Source of the DNA: Rhizobium sp. Q54
GTDB lineage: Bacteria; Pseudomonadota; Alphaproteobacteria; UBA2966; CAIVPW01
Length of the DNA stretch: 64,000 nucleotides
Direction of reading: 5' to 3'
NCBI GenBank assembly: GCA_945904955.1
Contig: CAMDPO010000007.1
Coordinates: 1-64,000, forward strand
The notes under the pieces were generated by a model. The model searched no databases and was not told the DNA's origin. It saw only the letters and a program-made list of their open reading frames with translations. Numbering within the stretch: the first letter of the stretch is position 1; the number at the start of each line of letters is the position of its first letter. Below, in pieces: positions 28,272 to 36,887 of this stretch. Made by a program: the position numbers and the translations under genes.

Positions 28272-29057
28272 TCAGGGCAGCAGCTGGATTTGTTCGGGGT
28301 GCGTGACGTCGATCACCGGACCGTTATAGGAGCGGAGCCACCCGCGCACGCGGATGCGCTTGCCGGCCATCTTGAGGAGATCGATGCCTTCGCGCACGAA
28401 GGTGCGCACGTCGGTGGGCGCCACCGAGACGGTGAAGTCGTTGCGCCAGTCAGGCCCGAAATTGAGGTAGATGCGCCCGCCGACCTGCTCGGCGGCCAGC
28501 ACCTTGCCCTCGACGATCTCGAAGCGGTTCAGGAAGCGATCGGTGTCCTCGGCTGCACGTACCCCGTAGCGGCCGTCGGCCCAAATACCGAGGCGGGCGA
28601 CCCTTGCTGCGTCTTCGATCTCTTGCATGGCGACAATCATTCCTCTGTTCTCGGCCGCGCTTTCGACGCGGGCGAGGCCCATGCGCACCAACTCTCCCTG
28701 GATCCATCGCTCCTGGTCGAAGACCTGGGCGACGAGGCGCCCGTAGCGATCGATGGCGGGACTAGAAACGCGCAGGTGCACGGTACGCCCAAGCACAAGG
28801 CTCGACAGGGCGCCTTTGGCGATATCCGCAAAGGGGGTAGCGAACCGGAACGCGGTATCCCCTTCCGGGGTTGAGGGAGCGCCGATGGCGGCGAGGCGAA
28901 CGACGCGCCCGTCGGCGAGCACGAGGGTGCGTCCATCCAACACCTCGCGCACTTCCCCCGCGCCGCCGTCGATCAGGCGCGGCTCGGCAGCGGACGCCGC
29001 GGGCGCCGCTAAGAGCAGCGCCACAAATGCGAACCACGCGGAGCCGATGCGGGGCAT
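28272..29057 (-). CDS. Secreted thermonuclease-like (SNase-fold) protein
   Basis: The 261-residue protein has a signal peptide (MPRIGSAWFAFVALLLAAPAA) and an SNase fold at about residues 35-150 (VVRLAAIGAPSTPEG, DRYGRLVAQVF). Of the nuclease catalytic trio, the first Arg and the DRYGR Arg are visible, but the Glu normally found in the PxGxEA helix is missing (FADIAKGAL). Activity is therefore doubtful. The last 90 residues form an OB-like extension (IYLNFGPDWRNDFTVSV, IRVRGWLRSYNGPVIDVTHPEQI). The ATG at 29057 places the signal peptide correctly, and longer in-frame upstream sequence is spurious. Confidence 0.82.
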   Translation of the reverse strand: MPRIGSAWFAFVALLLAAPAASAAEPRLIDGGAGEVREVLDGRTLVLADGRVVRLAAIGAPSTPEGDTAFRFATPFADIAKGALSSLVLGRTVHLRVSSPAIDRYGRLVAQVFDQERWIQGELVRMGLARVESAAENRGMIVAMQEIEDAARVARLGIWADGRYGVRAAEDTDRFLNRFEIVEGKVLAAEQVGGRIYLNFGPDWRNDFTVSVAPTDVRTFVREGIDLLKMAGKRIRVRGWLRSYNGPVIDVTHPEQIQLLP

Positions 29058-29135
29058 GGCGTAGACTGTAGCCCATGCGGCTTGCGCCGCGCGCGCCTGC
29101 GGCGCGACGGCACCCAGGGGTGGCGGAGGAGCGAC

Positions 29136-29486
29136 ATGAAGGCGAGCAAACGGTTCGGTTGGCTGGTGGCGGCGGGTCTCGGTCTGGCGGGCGTCGGCGG
29201 CGCGCCAGCGCACGCAGAGTACTGGCAAACGCAGGTGTTCCTGCAGCAGCCCCAGGACCATCAGCGCGCCTATGTCAGCGGCCTGCTCGACATGTACCAG
29301 CACGCCCGCGCGCAGCTGGCGCCGGTGCCACGCGACCCGATCTGGGAGTGCGCGCGCCAGATGAACGGCGAGACCATCCGCGCCCGGTTCATCGAGTGGG
29401 TCCTGGCCGAACCGGCCCTATGGCGGTTCAGCCCCGCGGACCTGTTCCTCCAGGCGATGGAGGACTTCTGCCGCACTGGACGGTAG
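29136..29486 (+). CDS. Small secreted Rap1a/Tai-like protein
   Basis: The 116-residue protein has a signal peptide (cleavage near residue 27). Its mature form has the pattern AYVSGLLDMY, WECARQMNGETIRARFIEWVL, PALWRFSPADLFLQAMEDFC. This order of a helix, a Cys turn, a helix and a terminal Cys helix resembles the Rap1a/Tai family, first known as periplasmic immunity proteins of type VI effectors. No effector or T6SS gene is present, so an immunity role is not claimed. The ATG at 29136 follows a strong site (GGAGGAG). It lies just before a tRNA gene. Confidence 0.72.
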   Translation: MKASKRFGWLVAAGLGLAGVGGAPAHAEYWQTQVFLQQPQDHQRAYVSGLLDMYQHARAQLAPVPRDPIWECARQMNGETIRARFIEWVLAEPALWRFSPADLFLQAMEDFCRTGR

Positions 29487-29500
29487 TCTTTGGCCCGGCT

Positions 29501-29577
29501 GCGCCCGTAGCTCAGCAGGATAGAGCAGCAGATTCCTAATCTGCAGGTCGTGGGTTCGAGTCCCGCCGGGCGCACCA
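29501..29577 (+). tRNA. tRNA-Arg (anticodon CCT)
   Basis: The 77-nt cloverleaf has acceptor arms GCGCCCG/CGGGCGC, D arm GCTCAGCAGGATAGAGC, anticodon stem GCAGA/TCTGC with loop TTCCTAA (anticodon CCT, reading AGG), and T arm GTGGGTTCGAGTCCC. The 3' ACCA is encoded in the genome. No intron or attachment-site duplication was seen next to it. Confidence 0.97.
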
Positions 29578-29590
29578 TCCGCGAGGCATC

Positions 29591-30409
29591 ATGAAATCGT
29601 TCGCCTGGTTGCTGTGCGCGAGCCTCGCCGCTGTCTTGGTGGCGGCGCCGGCGCTTGCCCAGCAGGCGCGGCCGGGGCAGCAGCAGCCGGCACAAACCAA
29701 CCAGCTCGCCCCCCTCGACGTGCTGATGCGCAACTTCGAGTCGATGGCGTTCGGGGACGCTGGCGAGCGCAGCAAATGGACGGCCGTGACGCGCTGGCGC
29801 GAGCCGGTGCGCGCCGTCCTGATCGGGGAAAAGTCGGATCAGTTTCGCAACGACGTGCGCGGCCTGTTCGCCGTGTTCGAGATGCTGACCGGCGTGCCGT
29901 TCTCCCTCGCCGACGGTGACGGCGGCGCCAACGTGCGCATCTATTTCTCCGAGCGCGATTGGTATCGCACCCAAGTGGCGCGCTCGTTCCCGCGGCCGGA
30001 CCAGGTCGTGTGCTTCACCAACACCAGCGTCGACACCAACGGCGTCATCGGTGCGGCGAACACGGTCATCCCCGAGGACTTGAGCGCACGCGGCGTGCGG
30101 ACCTGCCTGGCGCATGAGCTCCTGCACGCCATCGGCTTCCAGGGCCATCCGATGCGCTCGTTCGACTCCGCCTTGCGCAACGGCATCGGCATCGACCGGC
30201 TGACGGTCAACGATCAGGTGCTGATCCGCACCCTCTACGACGAGCGCTTGCGCTTCGACATGGCGCCGGACGAGGCCCTGACCGCCGCCACCGCCATCGT
30301 CACGGCTTTGCAGGCGAAGGTGCTGGAGGCCAAGGATCCTCTTGATGTCCTCGCCCAGCGCGGCCGCCTTCCGCTGACGATACCGCCCTGGAACGGCGGG
30401 CCGGTCTAG
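29591..30409 (+). CDS. Secreted DUF2927 protein with HExxH motif
   Basis: The 272-residue protein has a signal peptide (cleavage after ALAQ, residue 24), a Gln/Pro-rich linker, and the DUF2927 domain from about residue 45. It includes CLAHELLHAIGFQGHP with HELLH at 175-179 followed by a His seven residues later, a metzincin-like metal site. Protease activity is plausible but unproven for the family. Its ATG is 14 bp after the tRNA, so it may be read from the tRNA promoter. The 86-bp gap after it is GC-rich with weak hairpins. Confidence 0.85.
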   Translation: MKSFAWLLCASLAAVLVAAPALAQQARPGQQQPAQTNQLAPLDVLMRNFESMAFGDAGERSKWTAVTRWREPVRAVLIGEKSDQFRNDVRGLFAVFEMLTGVPFSLADGDGGANVRIYFSERDWYRTQVARSFPRPDQVVCFTNTSVDTNGVIGAANTVIPEDLSARGVRTCLAHELLHAIGFQGHPMRSFDSALRNGIGIDRLTVNDQVLIRTLYDERLRFDMAPDEALTAATAIVTALQAKVLEAKDPLDVLAQRGRLPLTIPPWNGGPV

Positions 30410-30495
30410 TTCTTGCCAGGCGCGCGGCCGGCGGCCGCCACACCCTGACCCTGCGGCCGGTTCTCCCGGCCCCGGTTTTCTGGTACGCGGCATGG

Positions 30496-31050
30496 GTGGG
30501 CGCCCCGATCCTTGTCCTCTATGCGCATCCGCGCCCGGAACTATCGCGCGTCAACCAGGCGATGGCGGAGGCGGTACGCGACCTCCCCGAGGTCGTCGTG
30601 CGCGATCTCTACGGCCTCTATCCGGACTACGTCATCGACGTCGACGCCGAACAACAGGCGGTGCGGCAAGCGGACATCCTCGTTTGGCACCACCCCCTGC
30701 AGTGGTACAGCGGCCCGCCCATTCTGAAGGAGTGGATCGACGTCGTGCTGGCGCGCGGCTGGGCGTATGGCCACGGCGGCACTGCATTGCGGGGCAAGCT
30801 GGTGTTGTCGGCGGTCTCGACCGGCGGCAAGCCCGAGGCGTACCAGCGCGAGGGATTCCATGGCCACACCGTGCCGGACTTCCTGCGTCCCTATGAGCGC
30901 ACCGCGACCCTGTGCGGCATGAAGTACCTCGAGCCGTTCGTCTTCTACGGCTCCTACGCGGCAACGGAGACCCAGGTGCACGAACACGCCGAGGCATACC
31001 GCGCCCACCTACAGTCCCTCGCCAAGCAGCGCGCGGCGGAGCACGGCTGA
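30496..31050 (+). CDS. kefF: KefF-like NAD(P)H oxidoreductase
   Basis: The 184-residue flavodoxin-fold protein matches the ancillary subunit of glutathione-gated potassium efflux systems. It shows ILVLYAHPRPELSRVNQAM, WHHPLQWYSGPPILKEWIDVVLARGWAYG and the VSTGGKPEAY active-site loop. It binds FMN and activates KefC at the membrane. The start is GTG at 30496. Its stop overlaps the kefC start (TGATG), which confirms a functional pair. Confidence 0.92.
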   Translation: MGAPILVLYAHPRPELSRVNQAMAEAVRDLPEVVVRDLYGLYPDYVIDVDAEQQAVRQADILVWHHPLQWYSGPPILKEWIDVVLARGWAYGHGGTALRGKLVLSAVSTGGKPEAYQREGFHGHTVPDFLRPYERTATLCGMKYLEPFVFYGSYAATETQVHEHAEAYRAHLQSLAKQRAAEHG

Positions 31051-32882
31051 TGGACGGCCACAACGTCCTTCTCAGCGCCTTCTTCTTCCTCGCTGCGGCG
31101 GTTGCGGTGGTGCCGTTCGCGCGGCGCGGCGGCCTTGGCTCGGTGCTGGGCTATCTGCTCGCGGGCGTGTTCATCGGACCGTACGCGTTGGGACTCGTCA
31201 CCAACGCCGAGGACATCCTGCATTTCTCCGAGTTCGGCGTCGTCATGATGCTGTTCCTCGTCGGCCTCGAGCTCGAGCCCGCCAAGCTGTGGCGGCTGCG
31301 CGTACCGATCCTGGGCATGGGTGGCGCTCAGGTCGTGGGAACCGCGCTCGTCTTGGCGCTCATCGCGATCCTGCTCGGCCAGACGTGGCAGACGGGCATC
31401 GCGATCGGCATGGCGTTGTCGCTGTCATCGACCGCCATTGCCCTCCAAATCCTCAACGAGCGCCACGTCCTCGGCACCACGGCCGGGCAGTCGGCGTTCT
31501 CGGTTCTGCTGTTCCAGGACATCGCCGTCATCCCCATCCTGGCGATCCTGCCGCTGCTGGCGACCGGCCTGCTCGACGGCAGCGCCGTGGCAGCGGCGAG
31601 CGACGACGGACCTGCGTGGCTGCGCGCCCTTACGGTCATCGGCGTGGTAGCGGGCATCGTGCTGGCGGGCAGGTACGCGCTGCGCCCGGTATTCCGCTTC
31701 ATTGCCGGCAGCGGCATCCGCGAGATTTTCACCGCCACGGCACTCCTGCTGGTGGTCGGCACGGCGTTGCTGATGCAGCTGATCGGGTTGTCACCGGCCC
31801 TGGGCACGTTCTTGGCCGGCGTCGTGCTCGCCAACTCCGAGTATCGCCTGGCGCTCGAGTCCGACATCGAGCCGTTCAAGGCGCTGCTGCTCGGGCTGTT
31901 CTTCATCTCGGTCGGCATGTCGATCAATTTCGGGGTGATCGGCGATCATCCCGTGCTGATCGGCGGCCTCGTGGTCGGCATGATCGCCGTGAAGCTGGGC
32001 GTGCTGTTGGTGCTGGCGCGCGCCTTCGGCTTGCCCGGCGAGCAGAACCTTCTGTTCTCGTTCGTGCTGGCCCAAGGCGGTGAGTTCGCCTTCGTGCTGT
32101 TCCAGTTCGCCGCAGCGGAAGGCGCGCTGACCAGCGAGGTCACGGAGATGCTGGTCGTCGTCGTGGCGCTGTCGATGGCAACGACGCCGCTCCTGATGAT
32201 CCTGCTCGACCGGGTGTTGCGGCGCATGCGCTCACCGGCCAACCAACGCGAGCCCGACAAGATCGAGCTCGAGGGCCACCCGGTCATCGTCATCGGCTAC
32301 GGCCGCTTCGGCCAGATCGTCGGCCGATTCCTGTCGGCGAACGGCGTCGGCATGGTCATCCTCGACAACGATCCCGACCACGTCGAGGTGCTGCGCCAGT
32401 TCGGCGTGCGCGCGTTCTACGGCGACGCCACCCGCCTCGATCTTTTGGAGCGCGCCGGCGGCGAGACCGCCAAGCTGTTCGTGGTCGCCATCGACGACAA
32501 AGAGAAGACCGTGGCGACCGTGCAGGCCATCCGCGAGCGGTTCCCCCAGGCCAAGGTGTTCGCCCGGGCGCGCAACCGCGACCACGTCTACGACCTGTGG
32601 AGCGCCGGCGCCCACTTCACGCACCGCGAAACCTTCGATGCCGCCCTGACGATGGGCCGCGAAGCCCTGGTGGCGCTGGGCGAGCATCCCTTTGCGGCGC
32701 GGCGGCGGGCGCGCATGTTCTCCGAGCACGACGAGAAGATGCTGGCGGACGGCTACGCCGTGCGCGACAGCGACGAGTCGTTGGTCAAGCTGTCGCGGCA
32801 GGCGCGCGAGCAACTCGAGCGCCTCGTCGCCGTCGACAAGGGCGTGACGCCCGCCGAGAAGGATCACGGCTGGGGCGACTGA
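31050..32882 (+). CDS. kefC: Glutathione-regulated K+/H+ antiporter KefB/KefC type
   Basis: The 610-residue protein has twelve or so transmembrane helices (CPA2 family) in residues 5-385. These include FGVVMMLFLVGLELEP and LLFQDIAVIPIL with the conserved membrane Gln-Asp. From about residue 410 a Rossmann RCK/TrkA-N domain follows (VIVIGYGRFGQIVGRFL, LDNDPDHVEVL). It exports potassium and acidifies the cytoplasm during electrophile stress. The ATG at 31050 overlaps the kefF stop. KefB versus KefC cannot be distinguished by sequence alone. Confidence 0.92.
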   Translation: MDGHNVLLSAFFFLAAAVAVVPFARRGGLGSVLGYLLAGVFIGPYALGLVTNAEDILHFSEFGVVMMLFLVGLELEPAKLWRLRVPILGMGGAQVVGTALVLALIAILLGQTWQTGIAIGMALSLSSTAIALQILNERHVLGTTAGQSAFSVLLFQDIAVIPILAILPLLATGLLDGSAVAAASDDGPAWLRALTVIGVVAGIVLAGRYALRPVFRFIAGSGIREIFTATALLLVVGTALLMQLIGLSPALGTFLAGVVLANSEYRLALESDIEPFKALLLGLFFISVGMSINFGVIGDHPVLIGGLVVGMIAVKLGVLLVLARAFGLPGEQNLLFSFVLAQGGEFAFVLFQFAAAEGALTSEVTEMLVVVVALSMATTPLLMILLDRVLRRMRSPANQREPDKIELEGHPVIVIGYGRFGQIVGRFLSANGVGMVILDNDPDHVEVLRQFGVRAFYGDATRLDLLERAGGETAKLFVVAIDDKEKTVATVQAIRERFPQAKVFARARNRDHVYDLWSAGAHFTHRETFDAALTMGREALVALGEHPFAARRRARMFSEHDEKMLADGYAVRDSDESLVKLSRQAREQLERLVAVDKGVTPAEKDHGWGD

Positions 32883-32900
32883 CGCCGCCCGAGCCAGGTC

Positions 32901-33428
32901 TTAGTGCAAGCGGTCGGGAACGATCTCGACCGGCGCGCCCTCGGTGTGCACGGCGAAGTCGAGGTCCCACTCGGCCTTGGTGACGATCTGGCCGAGGATG
33001 TGGGTGAACGAGTGCAGCAGTTCGTCGGTCAAGGCGATGGTGATCTCCTTGCCGGTGAGCGGCGAGATGTGCAGCACCTTCATGCCCTGGGCGTTCGTCG
33101 ACAGGCGCAGGCGCGCGGCAACGATGGGCTGCTCGCCGAGCGGCCGGTCGGTGATCTTGGGCGCCTCGTATTCCTTGGAGAAGTCGGTCTTGGAGAGCGC
33201 CGACTCACGCCGGAACGCGGCGACCGACTTGCGCGCAGCGGGGCTCGAGTGGCGCACCACGTCGGGGTGCGTCTCGATCGACTGCTGCAGCTGACGCCAC
33301 AGCAGCTTCACGTACCGCCGCGTGAACCAGATCAAGTACTCGGCGTGGTCCGTCGTGCTGACGCGAAACAGCACGCGGTCTTCCTCCGCGCTGTACTCGA
33401 AGCGGAACTGATAGAGACTCGCGACCAT
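32901..33428 (-). CDS. Conserved soluble protein, unknown function
   Basis: The 175-residue protein has no signal peptide or membrane helix. It alternates beta strands and helices (SLYQFRFEYSAEEDRVLFRV, DHAEYLIWFTRRYVKLLWRQLQQSI, VAARLRLSTNAQGMKVLHISPL). I do not recognise the family. It is convergent with kefC by 18 bp. Its Shine-Dalgarno sequence (GGGGGAGG) is partly buried in a 10-bp hairpin directly before the start, so translation may be structure-controlled. Confidence 0.75.
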   Translation of the reverse strand: MVASLYQFRFEYSAEEDRVLFRVSTTDHAEYLIWFTRRYVKLLWRQLQQSIETHPDVVRHSSPAARKSVAAFRRESALSKTDFSKEYEAPKITDRPLGEQPIVAARLRLSTNAQGMKVLHISPLTGKEITIALTDELLHSFTHILGQIVTKAEWDLDFAVHTEGAPVEIVPDRLH

Positions 33429-33432
33429 GTGC

Positions 33433-33456
33433 CCCCGGCCTCCCCCGAGGCCGGGG
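33433..33456 (-). promoter_or_regulatory. Hairpin sequestering a Shine-Dalgarno sequence
   Basis: Ten perfect G-C-rich pairs (33433-33442 with 33447-33456) close a 4-nt loop directly upstream of the ATG at 33428. On the minus strand the GGGGGAGG ribosome site (33446-33439) lies half in the loop and half in the stem. Confidence 0.5.
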
Positions 33457-33548
33457 CAACGCTACCGCGACCGTGAATTTCGTCAAGACCCTCAGGCCCT
33501 TAACCATCATGGGCGGGCGGAATCCTTGGATTCCGCGCACCTCCGCGG

Positions 33549-34337
33549 CTAGGGGCGGATCAGGCCGTATTCGATAAACTTTTCGCGATAGACCGCCTCG
33601 TCGGGGTCCAGCTCGAACGCCAGGGCGAAGTCGTCGCGCGCCTCGGCCTCGATACCGAGCGCTTCCCATGCGAGGCCGCGATTGAATACCGCGACGACCC
33701 CGTCTGCCGGGGTGAGCGCCATGTCCATGGCGGTGGTGAAGTCCTCGATCGCTTCTTCGTAGAACTTGAGGCGCAGATACGCCTGGGCGCGGTTCGCGAA
33801 GTACGGTCCGTTGTTGGGGCTGAGGCGGATCGCCGTGGTGTGGTCGGCGAGGGCCTGATCGTGCAAGCCGTTCAGGCTGCGCAGCGCGCCGCGATTGTTG
33901 AACGCCTCGGCAAAGGTCGGATCGAGGGTGACGGCGCGCGTGTAGTCCTCCAGCGCGAGATCGGGACGCTCCATGCGCAGGTGGGCGAGGGCGCGGTTGT
34001 TGTGCACGCGCGCGGCGAATTGCGGCGGCAGTCCGATGGCGAGCGCCTGGGCATAGTCCTCGATGGCGCCTGTGTAGTCCGCCTGCCGCCGGCGCGCGTC
34101 GCCGCGGTACGACAGCACTCCCGCCTGGTCCCCGCGGGCGAGCGTGCCGGCATCGAGAGCGCGCGTCGCGTAGAACTGCGCCAGCTGCCAGTTGCCGGCG
34201 CGCAGGGAGTCGAACGCGCGCAAGGCGTCTTGCATCGCCGTCTCGGGCGCGAGCTGTGCCGAGGCGGGCGCGGCGGGCGCGGCGACGCCCAAGGCAAGAC
34301 ACGCGACAAGGAGAAGAAGGAGCCTGCGCATGCGCAC
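33549..34337 (-). CDS. Periplasmic TPR-repeat protein
   Basis: The 262-residue protein has a signal peptide (cleavage near residue 27) and five or six tetratricopeptide repeats. Clear examples are HNNRALAHLRMERPDLALED, NNRGALRSLNGLHDQALAD and ANRAQAYLRLKFYEEAIED. It is a protein-interaction scaffold of the NlpI type. It begins 6 bp after the permease gene stop, so it is the last gene of the transporter operon. A link to transport is only positional. Confidence 0.85.
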   Translation of the reverse strand: MRMRRLLLLLVACLALGVAAPAAPASAQLAPETAMQDALRAFDSLRAGNWQLAQFYATRALDAGTLARGDQAGVLSYRGDARRRQADYTGAIEDYAQALAIGLPPQFAARVHNNRALAHLRMERPDLALEDYTRAVTLDPTFAEAFNNRGALRSLNGLHDQALADHTTAIRLSPNNGPYFANRAQAYLRLKFYEEAIEDFTTAMDMALTPADGVVAVFNRGLAWEALGIEAEARDDFALAFELDPDEAVYREKFIEYGLIRP

Positions 34338-34343
34338 AGCTTA

Positions 34344-35327
34344 TCACGCCGGCGCGGGCCCCTTCGGCTTGCGGCGTGCGCGCAACCAGAGCAGCGGCGT
34401 CGCCAACAGGCCATGGGGCGCTAGCGCGACGGAGAGCATGAACAAGAGCCCGAGCGCGAGAATCCACCACTCGCCGAGTGCCTCGGACAGGTAGGACTCG
34501 GCGACACGCAACAGGATTGCGGCGAGGAACGCCGCGAGCAAGACCGAGCGGCCGCCGAGGGCGACCCAGATCAGCACCTCGGCCGACAGCGCAAAGCCGA
34601 TCAGGCTGGGCGAGGCGAACGCGTCGGTGGCGACGAACAACGCACCGGCAAGTCCAGCCACCGCACCGCCGATGACGAATGCGGCGATGCGCAGCACGAC
34701 TACCGAGTAGCCGAGGTAGGTCAGGCGTTGCGGATTGGTGCGCAGCGCCGTCAGCAAGACGCCGAAGCGCGAAGCGAGCAGCATCGCCAAGCCGGCGTAC
34801 AACACCGCCGCGATGGCGAGCAGGACATAGTAGGTGGGGCGCGGGTCCCACGGATTGTCGCCGACGGGAAGCGGCGGCACGCCGGACAGCCCGTTGTCGG
34901 CGCCGAGGGTGTACCAGCCGCGCACGAGCTGCTCGAGGATGACGGCGAGCGCCAGGGTGACGATCGCAAGGTAGGCGCCGCTGATGCCTCCACCCCAGAA
35001 CAGGAACACGCCGACGAGCAACGCGAACAGCGTTGCCGCGAGCACGGCGAGGCCGAGTGCCGCCCACGCATCGGCGAGCACCGGAATGTCGACGACGCCC
35101 AGGGTGAGCAACGCCATCGCATAGCCGCCGACGCCGAAGAACATCGCCTGGCCAAAGCAAAGGATGCCGGCGCGGCCCCACACCAGGGCGAGGGAGGCGG
35201 CGAACAGGCCGAACAGCAGGTAGCGGGCCATCTGGCCGGTCCAGTAGTCGCCGAGCACGCTGGGCACCGCGGCCAGAGCGGCGAACACAAGGAGAGCCAG
35301 CCACGGCGGCGCGTCCCAGCGGCTCAT
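34344..35327 (-). CDS. ABC permease, LivM/UrtC type
   Basis: The 327-residue permease has about nine transmembrane helices and the family signature GQAMFFGVGGYAMALL near residue 58 and GGAVAGLAGALFVATDAF near 218, the loop that contacts the ATPases. It pairs with the LivH-type permease upstream. The ATG overlaps the upstream stop by 4 bp (ATGA). The in-frame extension further upstream is antisense noise. It belongs to a four-gene leftward set whose binding protein is divergent. Confidence 0.92.
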   Translation of the reverse strand: MSRWDAPPWLALLVFAALAAVPSVLGDYWTGQMARYLLFGLFAASLALVWGRAGILCFGQAMFFGVGGYAMALLTLGVVDIPVLADAWAALGLAVLAATLFALLVGVFLFWGGGISGAYLAIVTLALAVILEQLVRGWYTLGADNGLSGVPPLPVGDNPWDPRPTYYVLLAIAAVLYAGLAMLLASRFGVLLTALRTNPQRLTYLGYSVVVLRIAAFVIGGAVAGLAGALFVATDAFASPSLIGFALSAEVLIWVALGGRSVLLAAFLAAILLRVAESYLSEALGEWWILALGLLFMLSVALAPHGLLATPLLWLRARRKPKGPAPA

Positions 35328-36184
35328 GGAGCCCGCACTAGGCCGGTCGGGCGCACGCGGATGGCGAGCACGGCGACGACGAAGACGACGATCTGCGCCG
35401 CGAGCGGCGACAGCCAATGCCCGAGCAGGCTGTCGGCACCGCCGACGATGCCGGTGCCGACGAGCACGCCCGCGAACGACGCGCTGCCGCCGACCAGGAT
35501 CGACAGGAACGCCGGCACCAGGAAACCGAGGCCCATGTAGGGATCGACGCTGATGAGCGGCGCGATGAGGGCGCCGGCGAGTCCCGCAAGGGCTGCGCCG
35601 AGAACGAACGTGCGCCGCCACACCCGGCGTACGTCGATGCCGAGCGCGGCCGCCATGTCGGGACGCGCCATCGCCGCACGCGCCGTCAGGCCGAAGCGCG
35701 TGCGCGCAAAGAGCAGCAGCGTCGCGATCAGAACGGTCGCGGCGAGCGCCATGAGGTACAGGCGATAGGCGGGATAGCTGATGGCGCCGAGCACGACGTC
35801 GGCGTCGGTCGGCGCATCGAGGTTGCGCGACTGGGGTCCGAAGGCGAGGACCACGCCTTGGCGCAGGGCGATCGCAAGGCCCCACGTGGCGAGGATGGTA
35901 TCGAGCGGTCGCGCCGCGAGACGCTCGATCAGGACGGCCGAGATCAACCAGCCGACCGCACCGACGGCCAGCGCGGCAAGTGCTGCGGCGAGCCAGAACG
36001 GCACGCCCCACCCGACGGCAAGCGCGACGGCGTAGGCGCCGAGCATGAACAACTCGCCGTGCGCCAAGTTGATGACGCCGAGCAAGCCGAAGATGACGAC
36101 GAGTCCGAGCGAGACGAGCGCGAGCACCAACACGAACGACAGCGCGTCGAGCAGCAGGGGCGCCCAGGCGATCATTGCGTCCAT
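35324..36184 (-). CDS. ABC permease, LivH/UrtB type
   Basis: The 286-residue permease shows the classic VIFGLLGVINLAHGELFMLGAYA segment near residue 29 and GAALAGLAGALIAPLISVDP near 195. It forms the transport channel with the LivM-type partner. The length is that of LivH; long UrtB proteins carry an extra N-terminal domain that is absent here. It starts 6 bp after the upstream ATPase gene. Confidence 0.92.
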   Translation of the reverse strand: MDAMIAWAPLLLDALSFVLVLALVSLGLVVIFGLLGVINLAHGELFMLGAYAVALAVGWGVPFWLAAALAALAVGAVGWLISAVLIERLAARPLDTILATWGLAIALRQGVVLAFGPQSRNLDAPTDADVVLGAISYPAYRLYLMALAATVLIATLLLFARTRFGLTARAAMARPDMAAALGIDVRRVWRRTFVLGAALAGLAGALIAPLISVDPYMGLGFLVPAFLSILVGGSASFAGVLVGTGIVGGADSLLGHWLSPLAAQIVVFVVAVLAIRVRPTGLVRAP

Positions 36185-36190
36185 GGGCGC

Positions 36191-36883
36191 CTACAGACCG
36201 AGATGGCGGTGGATCACCGGCGACTCCGGCGAGAGGTCCCGCGCCGCGGCACCGCCGGCAATACGGCCATCGACGAGGAATGCGGCGATGGTGGCGATGC
36301 GGCGGACCAGCGCAAGATTCTGCTCGACCAGGAACACCGTGAGGTGCCGGTCGGCGACGATGCGCAGGAGCAGCGAGCCCATCTCCTCGACCAGCGACGG
36401 CTGCAGGCCTTCCGATGGCTCATCGAGAATGAGCAGGCGGGGTTCCGAGACGAGCGCACGGGCAATGGCGAGCGCCTGCTGCTCGCCGCCGGACAAGGTA
36501 CCGGCCGTGCGGCGGCGCAACTCCGCGAGCGTCGGGAACCAGCGATAGACGTGGGCCGGCACGCGGCCGCCGCGCGCCGCAACGCCGAGCTCGAGGTTCT
36601 CCTCGACCGTGAATCGCTCGAAGATGCCGCGCCCCTGCGGCACGTACGCGACGCCGGCGGCGGCGATGCGATGCGGCGGGCGCCCGCCGATCTCGAGCTC
36701 ATCGAGGCGGATCGATCCGGCGCTGGGGGCGAGCAACCCCATGAGGGCGCGGCACAGCGTCGTCTTGCCCATGCCGTTGCGCCCCATGAGTGCGGTGACC
36801 GTGCCGCGCGGCACGATCATGGAGACGCCCTGCAGCACCGTGCCGTGGCCATAGCCGACGTGGAGATCGCTGATCGTCAGCAT
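36191..36883 (-). CDS. ABC ATPase, LivF/UrtE type
   Basis: The 230-residue ATPase has Walker A GRNGMGKTT near residue 35, signature LSGGEQQALAIARAL near 134 and Walker B LLILDEPSEGLQPSLVEEM near 152. The EPSEGLQPS form resembles UrtE (EPTEGIQPS) more than LivF. It energises uptake together with the second ATPase encoded 4 bp upstream. Confidence 0.92.
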   Translation of the reverse strand: MLTISDLHVGYGHGTVLQGVSMIVPRGTVTALMGRNGMGKTTLCRALMGLLAPSAGSIRLDELEIGGRPPHRIAAAGVAYVPQGRGIFERFTVEENLELGVAARGGRVPAHVYRWFPTLAELRRRTAGTLSGGEQQALAIARALVSEPRLLILDEPSEGLQPSLVEEMGSLLLRIVADRHLTVFLVEQNLALVRRIATIAAFLVDGRIAGGAAARDLSPESPVIHRHLGL

Positions 36884-36887
36884 CGCG

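Noticed and set aside
29501..29577. tRNA gene as an integration site
   Set aside because: No duplicated 3' tRNA end, integrase or change of base composition follows the gene within the window.
33205..35304. A 699-codon Arg-rich frame on the minus strand
   Set aside because: It runs through the TPR gene, the permease and an intergenic gap in another frame and shows only Arg/Ala/Gly-rich shadow sequence.
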